Shown in pieces: positions 1-8,733 of a stretch of 64,000 bases of DNA. The stretch is taken from the NCBI GenBank assembly GCA_902812465.1, contig CADDZE010000002.1, positions 1 through 64,000 of the forward strand, given 5' to 3'. The DNA is from Acidobacteriota bacterium. Lineage in GTDB: Bacteria; Acidobacteriota; Terriglobia; UBA7540. A program made the position numbers and the translations under genes. The notes below the pieces were generated by a model. That model saw nothing but the letters and a program-made list of their open reading frames with translations, was not told the origin of the DNA and did not search any database. Position 1 is the first letter of the stretch. Every line of letters starts with the position of its first letter.

Positions 1-222
1 CCAGACGATCTCCTCAGGAACCAGCGTTCCGAGTCCGCGAACCTGGAGGTCCATCGCCCCGCGCTTCACGGTGTCACGCCAGACCGTCCCGGCATCGACG
101 CCGGGGGCCGCGGGTTTCAGGCGGCTCAACCCCAGACTGATCAGCAATACCGCCGAAAGCCCGAGAACGGCGTAGAGGATCCGGCGGAAGCGCTTGCCTT
201 GGGTCTTGCGTGGAATATCCAT
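1..222 (-). CDS. Efflux RND transporter periplasmic adaptor (HlyD/MdtA type), N-terminal fragment
   Basis: Only the first 74 codons are in the window; the gene runs off the left edge. Reading leftward from the ATG at 222-220, the protein starts MDIPRKTQGKRFRRILY. It then has one membrane segment (about residues 17-34) and a short stretch ending GLGTLVPEE, the usual start of the adaptor's first beta/lipoyl region. A good Shine-Dalgarno (GGGAGGA) precedes the ATG. Such adaptors link an inner-membrane pump or ABC exporter to an outer-membrane channel. The family call rests on the basic N-terminus, single anchor and following motif; the diagnostic hairpin and barrel domains lie outside. A perfect 20-bp palindrome at 371-390 lies upstream. 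Confidence 0.6.
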   Translation of the reverse strand, partial: MDIPRKTQGKRFRRILYAVLGLSAVLLISLGLSRLKPAAPGVDAGTVWRDTVKRGAMDLQVRGLGTLVPEEIVW

Positions 223-370
223 CGGTTCGCAATCCTCCCAGGGACAGCATAGAGCAAGGCGCAACCGCAATACCACTGCCGACTTGGTCTCTAACTCCCG
301 GGAATAAAAGGCGTTGCCGACTTCCGGGGCCTTCCCCTGGCGGGGGTAGGATGTTCGCTTGTGGGATGCA

Positions 371-390
371 GCTGTCCGCATGCGGACAGC
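371..390. promoter_or_regulatory. Perfect 20-bp palindrome, candidate operator
   Basis: GCTGTCCGCA is followed directly by its exact reverse complement TGCGGACAGC. It sits in the 229-bp gap between the efflux adaptor gene (start 222, leftward) and the 3' end of the leftward gene ending at 452. That places it about 150 bp upstream of the efflux start codon. There is no T-tract, so a terminator is less likely than a dimeric regulator site, for example of TetR type. No regulator gene is visible next to it. Confidence 0.5.
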
Positions 391-451
391 GATTCAAGCC
401 GCTGGCCGAAGAGACACGCCTAGACCGCTTAGTGCACCGAGGCCAGGCAGG

Positions 452-1135
452 TCACTGATTCTGCAGCTGCTGGAGGATGTCCTGCGCCCGGGCTTGCGCC
501 AGATGAAGGAAGTGAGGGTTGTGAGCAATCTCCTCGAGGGTAGAAACCATCAGTTGGGGGTCAGCCAGCGCCTTGTTGTTAAGGTCGATTTGGATCTGCA
601 GCAGCTCACGCGGCAGGCCGAGGTGGTCGTACTTCATCGAGTATTGCAGTGCTTCGACGTGGCGCTCCACAGAAGCGATGCGCTCAAAAAGATCGGTGAG
701 TTCCTGCGCTTGCCGGTTGAGGGTGTAGTTGAACTGGCAGCGGTTTTTTTCGTTCCCCTCCTCGTACGTCAGGGTCTTCTCGCCGAGGTTCGCCACCCGC
801 TTGTGGCTCTCCAGGTCAATGAAACGGAAATTGTTCAGTTGATGCGCGAGGTCAAAGAGCTGGCGCGTGGTGGCTGCACTCAGCTTGAGTTGCCGGGGGT
901 CGGGAGGATCCTTCAGCTCGCGTCCTTCGTAAGTGCCGGTACCGTCCGCATGCACGGTGATGGAAAGATACTCCGGCACGCTGCCCTTCAGCACGCGCGT
1001 ATAGGAAATGATGGGTGATCCCTGCGAAGCGGCGGGCAGCGCCTGCTCCGCCGCCTGCGCCGGGCCCGCGGCGAGAAGCAGGAAAGCGGCCGCGATCAAA
1101 CGTTCAGCGGTGGATCGGAAAGGCGTGCGCTTCAT
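452..1135 (-). CDS. Secreted protein of unknown function
   Basis: A protein of 227 residues with a clear signal peptide (MKRTPFRSTAERLIAAAFLLL, cleavage likely after AQA near residue 29). The mature part has no domain I can name. It holds a beta-rich stretch with charged turns, including ITVHADGTGTYEGRE, then a helical half ending in a Gln-rich tail (DILQQLQNQ). Two cysteines at most are present, so no redox or haem motif. It probably acts in the periplasm. It shares its direction with yebC, which ends up to 57 bp away upstream, but no strong Shine-Dalgarno is seen, so co-transcription is uncertain. Confidence 0.75.
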   Translation of the reverse strand: MKRTPFRSTAERLIAAAFLLLAAGPAQAAEQALPAASQGSPIISYTRVLKGSVPEYLSITVHADGTGTYEGRELKDPPDPRQLKLSAATTRQLFDLAHQLNNFRFIDLESHKRVANLGEKTLTYEEGNEKNRCQFNYTLNRQAQELTDLFERIASVERHVEALQYSMKYDHLGLPRELLQIQIDLNNKALADPQLMVSTLEEIAHNPHFLHLAQARAQDILQQLQNQ

Positions 1136-1191
1136 GACTAGCAGAACCCATCCGGGCTGGCAAACCGCCAGGGCTCCCCACTCGTCGCAGG

Positions 1192-1947
1192 CTACTTAGC
1201 CTGAGCAAGCGCCTGCAGCTCCGATTCCTCAATATCGAAGTTCGAGTAGACGTGCTGGACGTCGTCGTGGTCCTCTAGCTCTTCCATCAGGCGCATCAAC
1301 TGGCTGGCTTCTTTGCCGGACAATTTCACATAGCTCTGGGGAATCATCGACACCTCGGCGGCCGCTGGTGTGATGTTGGCTGCCTTGAGGCGGTCCACCA
1401 CCGCCTGGAGCTGCGAGGGCGAGCAGAATATCTCCCAGTTGCTGCCGTCTTCCGACATGTCGTCGGCGCCCGCTTCGGTGATGAGGTCGAGTAACTGAGC
1501 CTCGTCGGCTTTATCCTTCTCGACTACCACATATCCCTTCTTGCTGAACATCCAGGCAACGCAGCCGCTCTCGCCCAAGCTACCACCGTGCTTGGAGAAG
1601 ATGTGCCGGATCTCCGAGATGGTCCGGTTCTTGTTGTCGGTGGCCACCTCCACCATCATGGCCACGCCTCCCGGTCCATAACCTTCGTAAACGGCTTCTT
1701 CGTAGGCCCCGCCCGGTAGTTCACCCGTGCCCTTCTGGATGGCCCGCCGGATGTTGTCGGCCGGCATGTTTTCCGCCTTGGCCGCCTGGACCGCGCTCCG
1801 CAGGCGGGGGTTCGCGTCAACGTCGCCTCCGCCGATCCGCGCGGCTACTGTGATTTCCTTGATCAGCTTAGTAAAGATCTTGCCACGGCGCGCGTCCGCC
1901 GCGCCCTTCTTGTGCTTGATGGTGGCCCACTTCGAATGCCCGGACAT
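1192..1947 (-). CDS. yebC: YebC/PmpR/TACO1 family protein
   Basis: This 251-residue protein has the family's normal length and signature start, [19 protein letters not shown], followed by [11 protein letters not shown] and the conserved [15 protein letters not shown] segment. The three-domain fold is recognisable, with the acidic [18 protein letters not shown] segment near the C-terminus. Family members were first described as DNA-binding regulators. More recent work on bacterial YebC and mitochondrial TACO1 supports a role in translation, easing ribosome stalling at proline stretches. A strong Shine-Dalgarno (AAAGGAAGG) lies 8 bases before the ATG. It is cytoplasmic. Confidence 0.95.
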   Translation of the reverse strand: MSGHSKWATIKHKKGAADARRGKIFTKLIKEITVAARIGGGDVDANPRLRSAVQAAKAENMPADNIRRAIQKGTGELPGGAYEEAVYEGYGPGGVAMMVEVATDNKNRTISEIRHIFSKHGGSLGESGCVAWMFSKKGYVVVEKDKADEAQLLDLITEAGADDMSEDGSNWEIFCSPSQLQAVVDRLKAANITPAAAEVSMIPQSYVKLSGKEASQLMRLMEELEDHDDVQHVYSNFDIEESELQALAQAK

Positions 1948-2090
1948 GGCTGTGCCTTCCTTTCAGAGCCTTACATCTGGCCGAATAAGACGGAATGCCT
2001 TACTTCGGAGGGAATCTTACCACAACCTGAAAATCGCTGGCCACGCCTCGCCCGCCCAGGACGCTGCCGTACGGAAGCCAGGAGGCAGAT

Positions 2091-2834
2091 TCAGGATGCT
2101 TCAGCCTTTACCCACGCCAGCAATGTGCGCATTCGCACGTAATGTGATCCCTCCCAATAGACGCGCTGGCAGGTGGGGCAAAGGCGAAAGGCATTCCTTC
2201 CCCGCACGCCGGGCGGCACGCGCTCCCGCACGGCTTCCCAGCCCGCTTCCCGGAGGGCCGTGCCGCACTTCAGACAACGCGTGAAGGGCCGCATCGAGCC
2301 CCCCAGGTCAAACCATTTGACGACTTCAAGCAATTGCTGCCGCGGCTCCGTGGAACGCACCCAGTATCCACGAGACACTTCGGCGCGCATAAGCAGATAA
2401 CGGTCCCGGGTCAGCAGCACCCGCCCCTCGCGTGCCACCACCCGGGCCAGTTCAGCGTCAGAAGCCGAGTTGCCATAGCGAACGTCGAAGCCGGCCAGTC
2501 GCAGATAGGCTGCCAGTCTTCCCAGGTGCACGTCGGCCACGAACCGCAAGTCGCGCAACGGCTCCCGGCGCACCCGCGAGACGGATGAGATATCCAAGGA
2601 TTCGAAGACGGGATAAACACTCACCCGATCCCCATCGCGTACGGTATACGAAAAGTCGACTGGATGGCCGTTGACCAGCACCAAGTCCACTTCCGTATGG
2701 GGTACCCCAAAGCTCTCGATGAAGTCCTTCACGGAACCGCCTACATCGAATTGGCGCACCTGTTCCCTGCTCTCCTCCTTGTCCGAGAGAAAGTCATTGA
2801 GCTCAGCATAGAAGCGAAAGCTTGCGACACTCAT
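2091..2834 (-). CDS. Mut7-C RNase domain protein with N-terminal ubiquitin-like domain
   Basis: Two parts are visible. Residues 1-85 resemble a ThiS/MoaD-like beta-grasp domain (FRFYAELNDFL, later VLVNGHPVDFSYTVRDGDRVSVYP). The rest is a Mut7-C domain, a PIN-like fold with RFVADVHLGRLAAYLRLAGF and RVLLTRDRYLL carrying the conserved Asp residues. It ends with a CxxC...CxxC zinc ribbon (CLKCG, later CPTCQRVYW). The family is predicted to be an RNA nuclease; substrates are not established. The open frame extends to 2930, but the start at 2834 (MSVASFRFY) begins exactly at the beta-grasp domain and gives the usual 247 residues. A second candidate ATG is at 2867. Confidence 0.85.
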   Translation of the reverse strand: MSVASFRFYAELNDFLSDKEESREQVRQFDVGGSVKDFIESFGVPHTEVDLVLVNGHPVDFSYTVRDGDRVSVYPVFESLDISSVSRVRREPLRDLRFVADVHLGRLAAYLRLAGFDVRYGNSASDAELARVVAREGRVLLTRDRYLLMRAEVSRGYWVRSTEPRQQLLEVVKWFDLGGSMRPFTRCLKCGTALREAGWEAVRERVPPGVRGRNAFRLCPTCQRVYWEGSHYVRMRTLLAWVKAEAS

Positions 2835-3146
2835 CGGGCTCGTCCCGTCCGCCCCCAAACCGGTCATACTTCCAGTGCCCGCGGGCGCCTTGGACCACGG
2901 CGAGAGGCGGCGCTGGCTGAAATCCACCATCTGCGGCCGAAACCCACCAAACCGTGTGCGCGGATGGGTGCCACAGTGGGTTCCCCTGAGTAATTGTATC
3001 GCGTTGAATATACGGACGATAGCAGGGAGCTAGCCCAGGCGGGCGAGTTTGGCGCGAGGCTTGCCTACTCGGGGGATGGGCGAACCGGAAGGTTCGGCCC
3101 GGACTAATGCCCATGAGCTTATGCCATGCTCAGCGCGAGGACAGCC

Positions 3147-5492
3147 ATGAGAAACAAACTCTGGACGAGTCTCGCAACGCTTGTGCTTGCTCTCGCCTTC
3201 TTTTCAGCGGCCGCACGGGCCGATGATGCCTCCGAGAATGGTCCGGGAGCGGCAAGGATCAGCAACCTGCAAGGCGAGGTCTCGCTGCAGCGAGGCGACT
3301 CGGGCGACTGGGTAGGTGCAACACTGAACGCGCCCGTGATGCAGGGAGACACAGTGGCCACCGGAGCGCGCTCGCGGGTGGAGCTCGAACTCGATTACGC
3401 CAACGTCCTGCGGCTGGCGTCGCAGTCCCAGGCGAAGATTGCCAACCTCAGCCGCAACCAGATCCAGGTGCAGGTCGGGCAGGGGCTCGCCGAGTACGTG
3501 GTCTACAAGGGCAACGAGGCCAGCGCAGAGATTGATACACCCAACGTCGCTGTTCGGCCGCTCTCCGAAGGCAGCTATCGCATCCAGGTGGACTCCGACT
3601 CCCAAACGGAGCTGATCGTTCGCAAGGGTGAGGCGGAGGTCTCCACTCCGCAGGGCAGCACCCGCGTCCAGAGGGGACAGCTCATTACGATACGCGGCAG
3701 GGACAACCCAGAGTACCAAATCGGTGAGGCTCCCGGGCACGACGACTGGGACCGCTGGAATTCCGAGCGTGACCGCCGCATCCGCGAGGCGCAAAGCTGG
3801 GCACACACCAACCGCTACTACACGGGAAGCGAGGATCTCGACCGCTACGGCCATTGGACTTATGTTCCCGGCTACGACTCCGTCTGGGTTCCCGATGAGC
3901 CCCCAGGCTGGACTCCTTATAGCTGTGGGCGCTGGGTCTGGGAGCCCTACTACGGATGGACTTGGCAGCCTTGTGAACCCTGGGGCTGGGCTCCCTACCA
4001 CTACGGCCGGTGGTTCTGGTGGGGAGATGCCTGGGTTTGGTGGCCAGGTCCCGTCACGCCTGTCTATTACCCGGTGTGGGCACCCGCTTACGTGACCTTC
4101 TTCGGGTTTGGCTTTGGTCACTTCAGCTTTGGCTTTGGCTTTGGATCGATTGGCTGGCTGCCGGTGGGACCGTGTGATCCGTTCTTCCCTTGGTGGGGCG
4201 GGTTTGGGTTTGGTCGAGGGTTTGGCTTCAACTCGGTCAACATTACCAATATTACCAACATTACCAATATCGCCAACATCCAGAACATTACCGGCGGGCG
4301 TGTGCCAGTCGTGCCGCCGCTTGCTGGAGCAGGCCGTCCTGTGATCTCCAACGTGCAGGCTCTCGGAAGCAATATTCACGTTCGGCAGGCACTCGCTACC
4401 ATGCCAGCCAGCCAATTTGGCAAGGCTCCCGTGGCTCGAAACCGAACGCCGATCAGCCCCTCCCAGATCAGGCAGGCGCAGCTCGTGGCTGGGAGAGTCC
4501 CGGCTGTGCCGACACGGCAGAGCCTATTCCCCTCTGGCCGTCCGGCAAGCCGTGCGTCCCTTCCGGCACGGTCGATCGCGAATGAGCGGTTCGTCTCCAA
4601 GGTCAAGCCACCCTCCGGACCCGAGCCGTTCAATCGGCAGGTGGCCGAGGTACGGCAGATACTGCAGAGTCAGCGGCCCAGGCAATCAATCACGGCAAAG
4701 GCTATTTCCCATTCGGTCCCCGGATCCGGCGCCGCTCCCGACAGGGGTAACCTGGCTCTAGCGCCGCATACCGGTGCCGTTCCTGCCAAGCAGGCTCCGA
4801 CGGCCAACAGCGCCGGAGGCAATCCGAACGCGGGGTGGCGATCGTTTGCCGCGCCGGGGCGGGCCCATACGGGTACTTCCGCTGCACCTGACCGCGGAGC
4901 CGCGCCGGCCCATAACCTTCCCTTGAATACGGCTCGCTCCGGGGTTCAGGGAGAGGGCGAGCGGGCAGGCGGCTGGCACCAGTTCTCCGGCAGCGGGGGG
5001 ACGGCCGAGCATACGATTGCTCCCGAGCGCGGCAGTACCCCCGGCCTCGGCCAGGCGCCAATCCGAGCCAACACTCTGCCCGCCGAGCGGCAGAACGGCT
5101 GGCGCAGCTTCAGCGGCCGTGCGGCGGGTGAACCGGGCATCCGCGCCGCATCACCCAATCGCCCGGCGACTCCCAGCGTCCGGCTGACTCCCAACGTGGA
5201 GTCCCGCCCAGGATGGAGCCGGTTTTCGCCGCCCCCTGCCGGCTCTGGCGGACCACCTCGCTGGGAGGAACCAGCTAGCCGAGCCTGGCAGCCGCCCGTC
5301 TACCGGTCTTCCCCCAGCTACCAGCGGCCGCCGCTTAACCTCAGCAAGCCGATCGAGCGCGCTCCGCGCAGCGGCGAATGGTTCGGCGGGGGCCGGGCTA
5401 GTTATGGCAGCAGAGGTTACCGCGGAGGTGGCGGGGGAGGACACTCGGCTCCATCGCACTCCGGCGGAAGCAGTTCGCGCGGCCACCATTGA
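3147..5492 (+). CDS. Secreted FecR-domain / DUF6600 protein (paralogue 1)
   Basis: A 781-residue exported protein. A signal peptide (MRNKLWTSLATLVLALAFF) is followed by a FecR-like domain (about residues 30-190, with GEVSLQRGDSGDW and YRIQVDSDSQTELIVRKGEAEV). Next comes the Trp/Tyr/Pro-rich DUF6600 core (about 215-330, repeats such as GRWVWEPYYGWTW and EPWGWAPYHYGRW). Then a Gly/Phe-rich stretch, a run of Asn-Ile-Thr triplets (near 4240-4275) and a long low-complexity tail with spaced GW-(R/H/S)-x-F motifs and a Gly/Ser/His end. The start at 3147 has a Shine-Dalgarno (GAGGA); another ATG at 3126 is in frame. Function is unknown; unlike sigma regulators it has no transmembrane anchor and stands beside no sigma factor. 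A second paralogue follows 77 bp on. Confidence 0.85.
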   Translation: MRNKLWTSLATLVLALAFFSAAARADDASENGPGAARISNLQGEVSLQRGDSGDWVGATLNAPVMQGDTVATGARSRVELELDYANVLRLASQSQAKIANLSRNQIQVQVGQGLAEYVVYKGNEASAEIDTPNVAVRPLSEGSYRIQVDSDSQTELIVRKGEAEVSTPQGSTRVQRGQLITIRGRDNPEYQIGEAPGHDDWDRWNSERDRRIREAQSWAHTNRYYTGSEDLDRYGHWTYVPGYDSVWVPDEPPGWTPYSCGRWVWEPYYGWTWQPCEPWGWAPYHYGRWFWWGDAWVWWPGPVTPVYYPVWAPAYVTFFGFGFGHFSFGFGFGSIGWLPVGPCDPFFPWWGGFGFGRGFGFNSVNITNITNITNIANIQNITGGRVPVVPPLAGAGRPVISNVQALGSNIHVRQALATMPASQFGKAPVARNRTPISPSQIRQAQLVAGRVPAVPTRQSLFPSGRPASRASLPARSIANERFVSKVKPPSGPEPFNRQVAEVRQILQSQRPRQSITAKAISHSVPGSGAAPDRGNLALAPHTGAVPAKQAPTANSAGGNPNAGWRSFAAPGRAHTGTSAAPDRGAAPAHNLPLNTARSGVQGEGERAGGWHQFSGSGGTAEHTIAPERGSTPGLGQAPIRANTLPAERQNGWRSFSGRAAGEPGIRAASPNRPATPSVRLTPNVESRPGWSRFSPPPAGSGGPPRWEEPASRAWQPPVYRSSPSYQRPPLNLSKPIERAPRSGEWFGGGRASYGSRGYRGGGGGGHSAPSHSGGSSSRGHH

Positions 5493-5569
5493 GGTGGACG
5501 AACGGATCCTAAATGGAGGAAAACTATAAGGTCTTGATTCGCCACAGCCGAATTCGAGGTGAAGCCAAC

Positions 5570-7507
5570 ATGCAGCGACGCTTATCCCTTACCCTTGCCG
5601 GTATCTCTATCGGCTTCCTTTTTCTGAGCAGTCCCCTTCGCGCGGATTCGCCGCGCCCGGGAGTGGCTTCGGTGAGCCTTATCCACGGCAACGTGGCCAC
5701 GATGCGGGGCGACTCCGGAGATTGGGTGGCAGCGGTGATCAACGCGCCGATGGTGACGGGCGACGCCCTCTCGACGGGGCCGGACTCGCGCGCGGAAGTC
5801 CAGCTCGACTACGCTAACATCCTGCGGCTGGCGGACCAGACCCAGGTCAGGCTCGCCAACCTGACTCCCTTCCAGGTGCAGCTCCAAGTGTCCCAGGGCT
5901 TAGTCGATTTCGTCACCCTGCACCACTCCGAAGCACAGGTGGAAATCGACACGCCAAACGTGGCCGTTCGTCCTCTTGCTGATGGTGTCTATCGCATCCA
6001 GGTGAAATCGGACTCCGAAATGACGTTGGTGCTGCGCCGGGGAGAGGCAGAAGTCTCAACGCCCGACGGAAGTACCCGCGTCGAGGCGGGGCAAATGATC
6101 ACCGTTGAGGGAACCGACCATCCCGAATACCAGGTGACGGAGGCCCCGCCACCCGATGATTGGGACAACTTCAATGAACACCGCGACCAGCAGATTCTGC
6201 AGGCCCACAGCTGGCAGTACACCAATTTCTACTACGCGGGCGCGTACCAACTGGATGCCTACGGGCGCTGGGTGGAAGTGCCCGGCTACGGATGGTGCTG
6301 GGCCCCCGCAGTAGCCCCCGGTTGGGTTCCTTACTCCTACGGCCGCTGGGTCTGGGAGCCCTACTGGGGTTGGACCTGGGTTTCCTACGAACCTTGGGGC
6401 TGGGCGCCCTACCATTACGGGCGGTGGTTCATCATCGAATTAGGATGGGTGTGGTGGCCGGGACCCGTCTTCCCCGCTTACCGTCCCCTGTACGCGCCGG
6501 CGTACGTCGCCTTTTTCGGAATCGGTGGTCGCGGCGTGTCCTTCGGCTTTGCATTCGGGACGATCGGCTGGCTGCCGATTGGTCCGTCGGACGTCTATCA
6601 CCCATGGTGGGGCTACCGCAACACTTACAATGCCGTGAACATCACCAACATTACGAACATCACGAATGTGACCAATGTGCGCAATGTGGAAGTCATCCAG
6701 CCGCTGGCGCGGCCGGGGCAGCCCGTGCACTCGAACCTTCAGGCGGTCATCACCGACGCCCGAGTGCGGCAGGCCATGGTGACCGTCTCCGCACAGGATT
6801 TCGTGGCCGGACGGATTCCCGCCAGGCCTCGACCGCTGAATCTGGCCACGTTGCGCCAGGCGCATCTGATCCAGGGCACGCTGCCCGTGGTGCCGACCCG
6901 GCAGAGCTTACAGCCAGCCAACCGTCCGGTCAGCGCCGCGGCCATCCCCAGCCGCCCGATCATCAGCCAGCGCTTCTACGCCAAGACCCTACCCCCGGCC
7001 GGTCCGCGTCCTTTCAGCGAGCGCGTCAACGAACTGCAGCAGATGGTGCGCCAAACGAGCGCCGGTGCTTCCACAGCGCCTTACTCAGGCCGTTCAGCAC
7101 CCGCCAGCAAACCAGTGTTACATGCTGCCGGACCCTCAGGGCGCCCCGATTGGGAACGGCCTGAGGCAAAGGAAAGTGCCGACGCAGCGAAACCATCTCC
7201 CGGTTGGCACAGCTTCGGAGAAGTTCAGCCGGGTAGCGCACCGCGCGGTGGGACCCCCCCTTCAGCGGTGAAAGGGCCTTTCCGCACGGGCACTAGCCAG
7301 AGTACGATGGCCAACGCCACGCCGCCCTATTCGCGAGCCTCCTCAAGTCCAGAGACGAGCCGGCAGACTGGTCCAACGCAAGCCACTTCTTCCGCTCCTT
7401 CCAGGCCGGGATGGCATCGGTTCGGCGAAGAAAAAGGCCAATCAAAGCCGGCCACGAAGCATGAGCTCGAACAAAAGCGGCAAGGCAAGCTCGACAAACA
7501 GATATAG
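5570..7507 (+). CDS. Secreted FecR-domain / DUF6600 protein (paralogue 2)
   Basis: A 645-residue paralogue of the preceding protein in the same order: signal peptide (MQRRLSLTLAGISIGFLFL), FecR-like domain with GDSGDWVAAVINAP and YRIQVKSDSEMTLVLRRGEAEV, then the DUF6600 block (GRWVWEPYWGWTW, EPWGWAPYHYGRW). An Asn-Ile/Val-Thr run lies near 6637-6690, and a low-complexity tail carries PGWHSFGE and PGWHRFGEE. The chosen ATG at 5570 has a GAGGTGA Shine-Dalgarno; the frame is also open from 5513. The tail lacks the Gly/Ser/His end of paralogue 1 and instead ends in a charged Lys/Gln segment. The pair is probably one operon from a tandem duplication. Role unknown; a surface or matrix role is a guess. 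Confidence 0.85.
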   Translation: MQRRLSLTLAGISIGFLFLSSPLRADSPRPGVASVSLIHGNVATMRGDSGDWVAAVINAPMVTGDALSTGPDSRAEVQLDYANILRLADQTQVRLANLTPFQVQLQVSQGLVDFVTLHHSEAQVEIDTPNVAVRPLADGVYRIQVKSDSEMTLVLRRGEAEVSTPDGSTRVEAGQMITVEGTDHPEYQVTEAPPPDDWDNFNEHRDQQILQAHSWQYTNFYYAGAYQLDAYGRWVEVPGYGWCWAPAVAPGWVPYSYGRWVWEPYWGWTWVSYEPWGWAPYHYGRWFIIELGWVWWPGPVFPAYRPLYAPAYVAFFGIGGRGVSFGFAFGTIGWLPIGPSDVYHPWWGYRNTYNAVNITNITNITNVTNVRNVEVIQPLARPGQPVHSNLQAVITDARVRQAMVTVSAQDFVAGRIPARPRPLNLATLRQAHLIQGTLPVVPTRQSLQPANRPVSAAAIPSRPIISQRFYAKTLPPAGPRPFSERVNELQQMVRQTSAGASTAPYSGRSAPASKPVLHAAGPSGRPDWERPEAKESADAAKPSPGWHSFGEVQPGSAPRGGTPPSAVKGPFRTGTSQSTMANATPPYSRASSSPETSRQTGPTQATSSAPSRPGWHRFGEEKGQSKPATKHELEQKRQGKLDKQI

Positions 7508-7545
7508 CAGCCCAATGGACGTGCGCCTCCGTTGGCGTTGATCGG

Positions 7546-7710
7546 GATGCAAGCGGAATTTCACTTTACGACGAGATGACTGGCGAGCGGCAAACGGACT
7601 ACGCGCTGCCTGCGGAATGAGGCGCGCTGGCCTGTTATAGTGCGAATGGTTTCACCTTCGTTACAGCCCGCCACGGGCAACTCGCCCTAGTCCACGCAGC
7701 TCCCCGTTGA
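7546..7710 (+). pseudogene. 3' remnant of the beta-propeller gene at 8734-9849
   Basis: In one frame this matches the last 56 codons of the intact gene (9682-9849): DASGISLYDEMTGERQTDYALP against DATGFSLYDAMTGERQADYALP, and FTFVTARHGQLALVHAAPR against FTFVTARNGQLAIVHAAPR. A 3-base loss turns the Leu-Gly codons into an in-frame TGA after DYALPAE. Similarity may extend left to a TGG codon at 7516, only 8 bases after the DUF6600 stop. There is no start codon or 5' part, so it is a dead fragment. Confidence 0.85.
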
Positions 7711-7752
7711 GCCCCTTCCTGTGACCCTCTGGTACGCGCCGTCGCCCCCACC

Positions 7753-8157
7753 TCATTGGCTTCTGAGAAATTCCTCGATGCTTGATGCCTGTTCCGGCGC
7801 CATAGGGATTAAACCCATAGCGGTCCTCAGCCAGGCGGCGTACCGGGTGCGTTGTTTTTCGGCAACGAGGGCGCACACCATCAGGGCTGTGGCCTGCGCG
7901 TGGGTGCGCACTCGGGCCTCCGGGTCGTGCGCCATTCGCGGCAGCGCAGATAGAACCTCAGCGGCTGGGATTTCGCCACGAGCGGCGAGCAGCTCAAGGT
8001 CGCCGGCGAGCGCCAGGCGCTCCGGCTCGGTGAGTTCTTCATATCCTTCTCTGAGGAGCGCATTCAGCAGGGCGGGCGCCAGCGCGGACCGGTAGTAACC
8101 GCTTCCATGGCTGTTCGGCCATATCCAGGCCGGAGACGCACGGACAGGAATCTCCGT
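7753..8157 (-). pseudogene. C-terminal remnant of the M1 aminopeptidase gene at 9916-11877
   Basis: About 130 codons match the C-terminus of the intact aminopeptidase. They share SPAWIWPN, SGYYRSALAPALL, GYEELTEPERLALAGDLEL and WLRTAMGLIPMAPEQASS. About four residues in five agree by eye and the frame stays open, so divergence looks moderate or constrained. The frame stays open to 8205, but homology stops near 8157 and the extra N-terminal residues (MANSGSRYSHRQSYI) are unrelated. No catalytic HExxH part is present. Together with 7546-7710 it is a second copy of the junction at 9682-10317. Confidence 0.85.
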
Positions 8158-8211
8158 GCGAATGTATGACTGCCGGTGGCTGTAGCGCGAACCTGAGTTC
8201 GCCACATCTTT

Positions 8212-8230
8212 CGGCGATCACCGATCGCCG
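8212..8230. promoter_or_regulatory. Inverted repeat upstream of the Cys-rich protein gene
   Basis: CGGCGATC and GATCGCCG form perfect 8-base arms around a 3-base spacer (ACC). A consensus -35 hexamer TTGACA stands at 8276-8281, followed by an uninterrupted run of 12 T. A -10 at the right distance is weak (GGCATG region). The element could be an operator or a short hairpin. Confidence 0.35.
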
Positions 8231-8335
8231 CTTCGGAGAGAAAGTGTAAGTATGGTTTCCAATCCTCACGGCCCCTTGACAACCCGTTTTTTTTTTTTGG
8301 CATGCTGCCTGCCAAATGAAGTCCGCAGGTCAACC

Positions 8336-8713
8336 ATGATGAGGCTGCCACTTGCGCTGGCGGCGATAGCGGCACTGGCCCTGCTTGCAGCGCCGCGCGC
8401 TAGAGCCGCTTGCGCGTGCTACCGTGTAATTTCGCACCAAGTCGACTGTACAAACGATGCGGGCACTTGCCACCACACTGTCACCGTTAACGGGTGCGGC
8501 GGCATCGATAATTCGTGCCAGTACTGCGATGACTGCTTCACTTACAAGTATTGCTGCGGCGACATCATCTGCAACGCGAGAGCAACCGAACCCTGCACAG
8601 GAGCGCCCATCGGTTCGTTGACTCTATTGCACGGCGAGAGTTCCCCTTCAGCATTGCAGGTGTGGGTGCCGAGTTGTTCCGGTGGCTTAGCACCCGCGAC
8701 TGTCAGCAGGTAA
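8336..8713 (+). CDS. Small Cys-rich secreted protein, unknown function
   Basis: A 125-residue protein starting MMRLPLALAAIAALALLAAPRA, a clear signal peptide with cleavage after ARA. The mature part of about 100 residues contains 13 cysteines, mostly in its first 65 residues (ACACY, then SCQYCDDC, then YKYCCGDIIC), suggesting a disulphide-knotted fold or metal binding. I do not recognise a family. The frame is open from 8252, but the signal peptide fixes the start at 8336 (or 8339), preceded by GCAGGT. It ends 20 bp before the propeller gene, which has its own Shine-Dalgarno, so the two are probably co-transcribed and exported together. A second, unrelated-looking Cys-rich exported peptide lies at 12450-12662. 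Confidence 0.7.
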   Translation: MMRLPLALAAIAALALLAAPRARAACACYRVISHQVDCTNDAGTCHHTVTVNGCGGIDNSCQYCDDCFTYKYCCGDIICNARATEPCTGAPIGSLTLLHGESSPSALQVWVPSCSGGLAPATVSR

Positions 8714-8733
8714 GGCCAGAGCGGGAGGTCACT

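Larger units (their letters stand above)
7546..8157. repeat. Degraded duplicate of the 9682-10317 segment
   Basis: The two convergent 3' ends (propeller gene on +, M1 aminopeptidase on -) occur in the same order and spacing at 7546-8157 and 9682-10317. This shows one segmental duplication of roughly 0.6 kb, or a larger one later deleted. The two copies flank the Cys-rich protein gene and the 5' part of the intact propeller gene. No transposase, integrase or terminal repeat is visible. Confidence 0.85.

Noticed and set aside
3204-4415. Long leftward open frame opposite the first DUF6600 gene
   Set aside because: Antisense to a well-supported protein; high GC at third positions creates such frames.
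7516-7545. Extension of the propeller remnant to the left
   Set aside because: WTCASVGVDRD loosely matches WTEEASTGYED, but similarity is too low to extend the boundary with confidence.
8288-8299. Run of 12 T as a Rho-independent terminator
   Set aside because: The T-run is not directly after a hairpin; the nearby inverted repeat at 8212-8230 is about 57 bp away, and a -35 hexamer lies between them.
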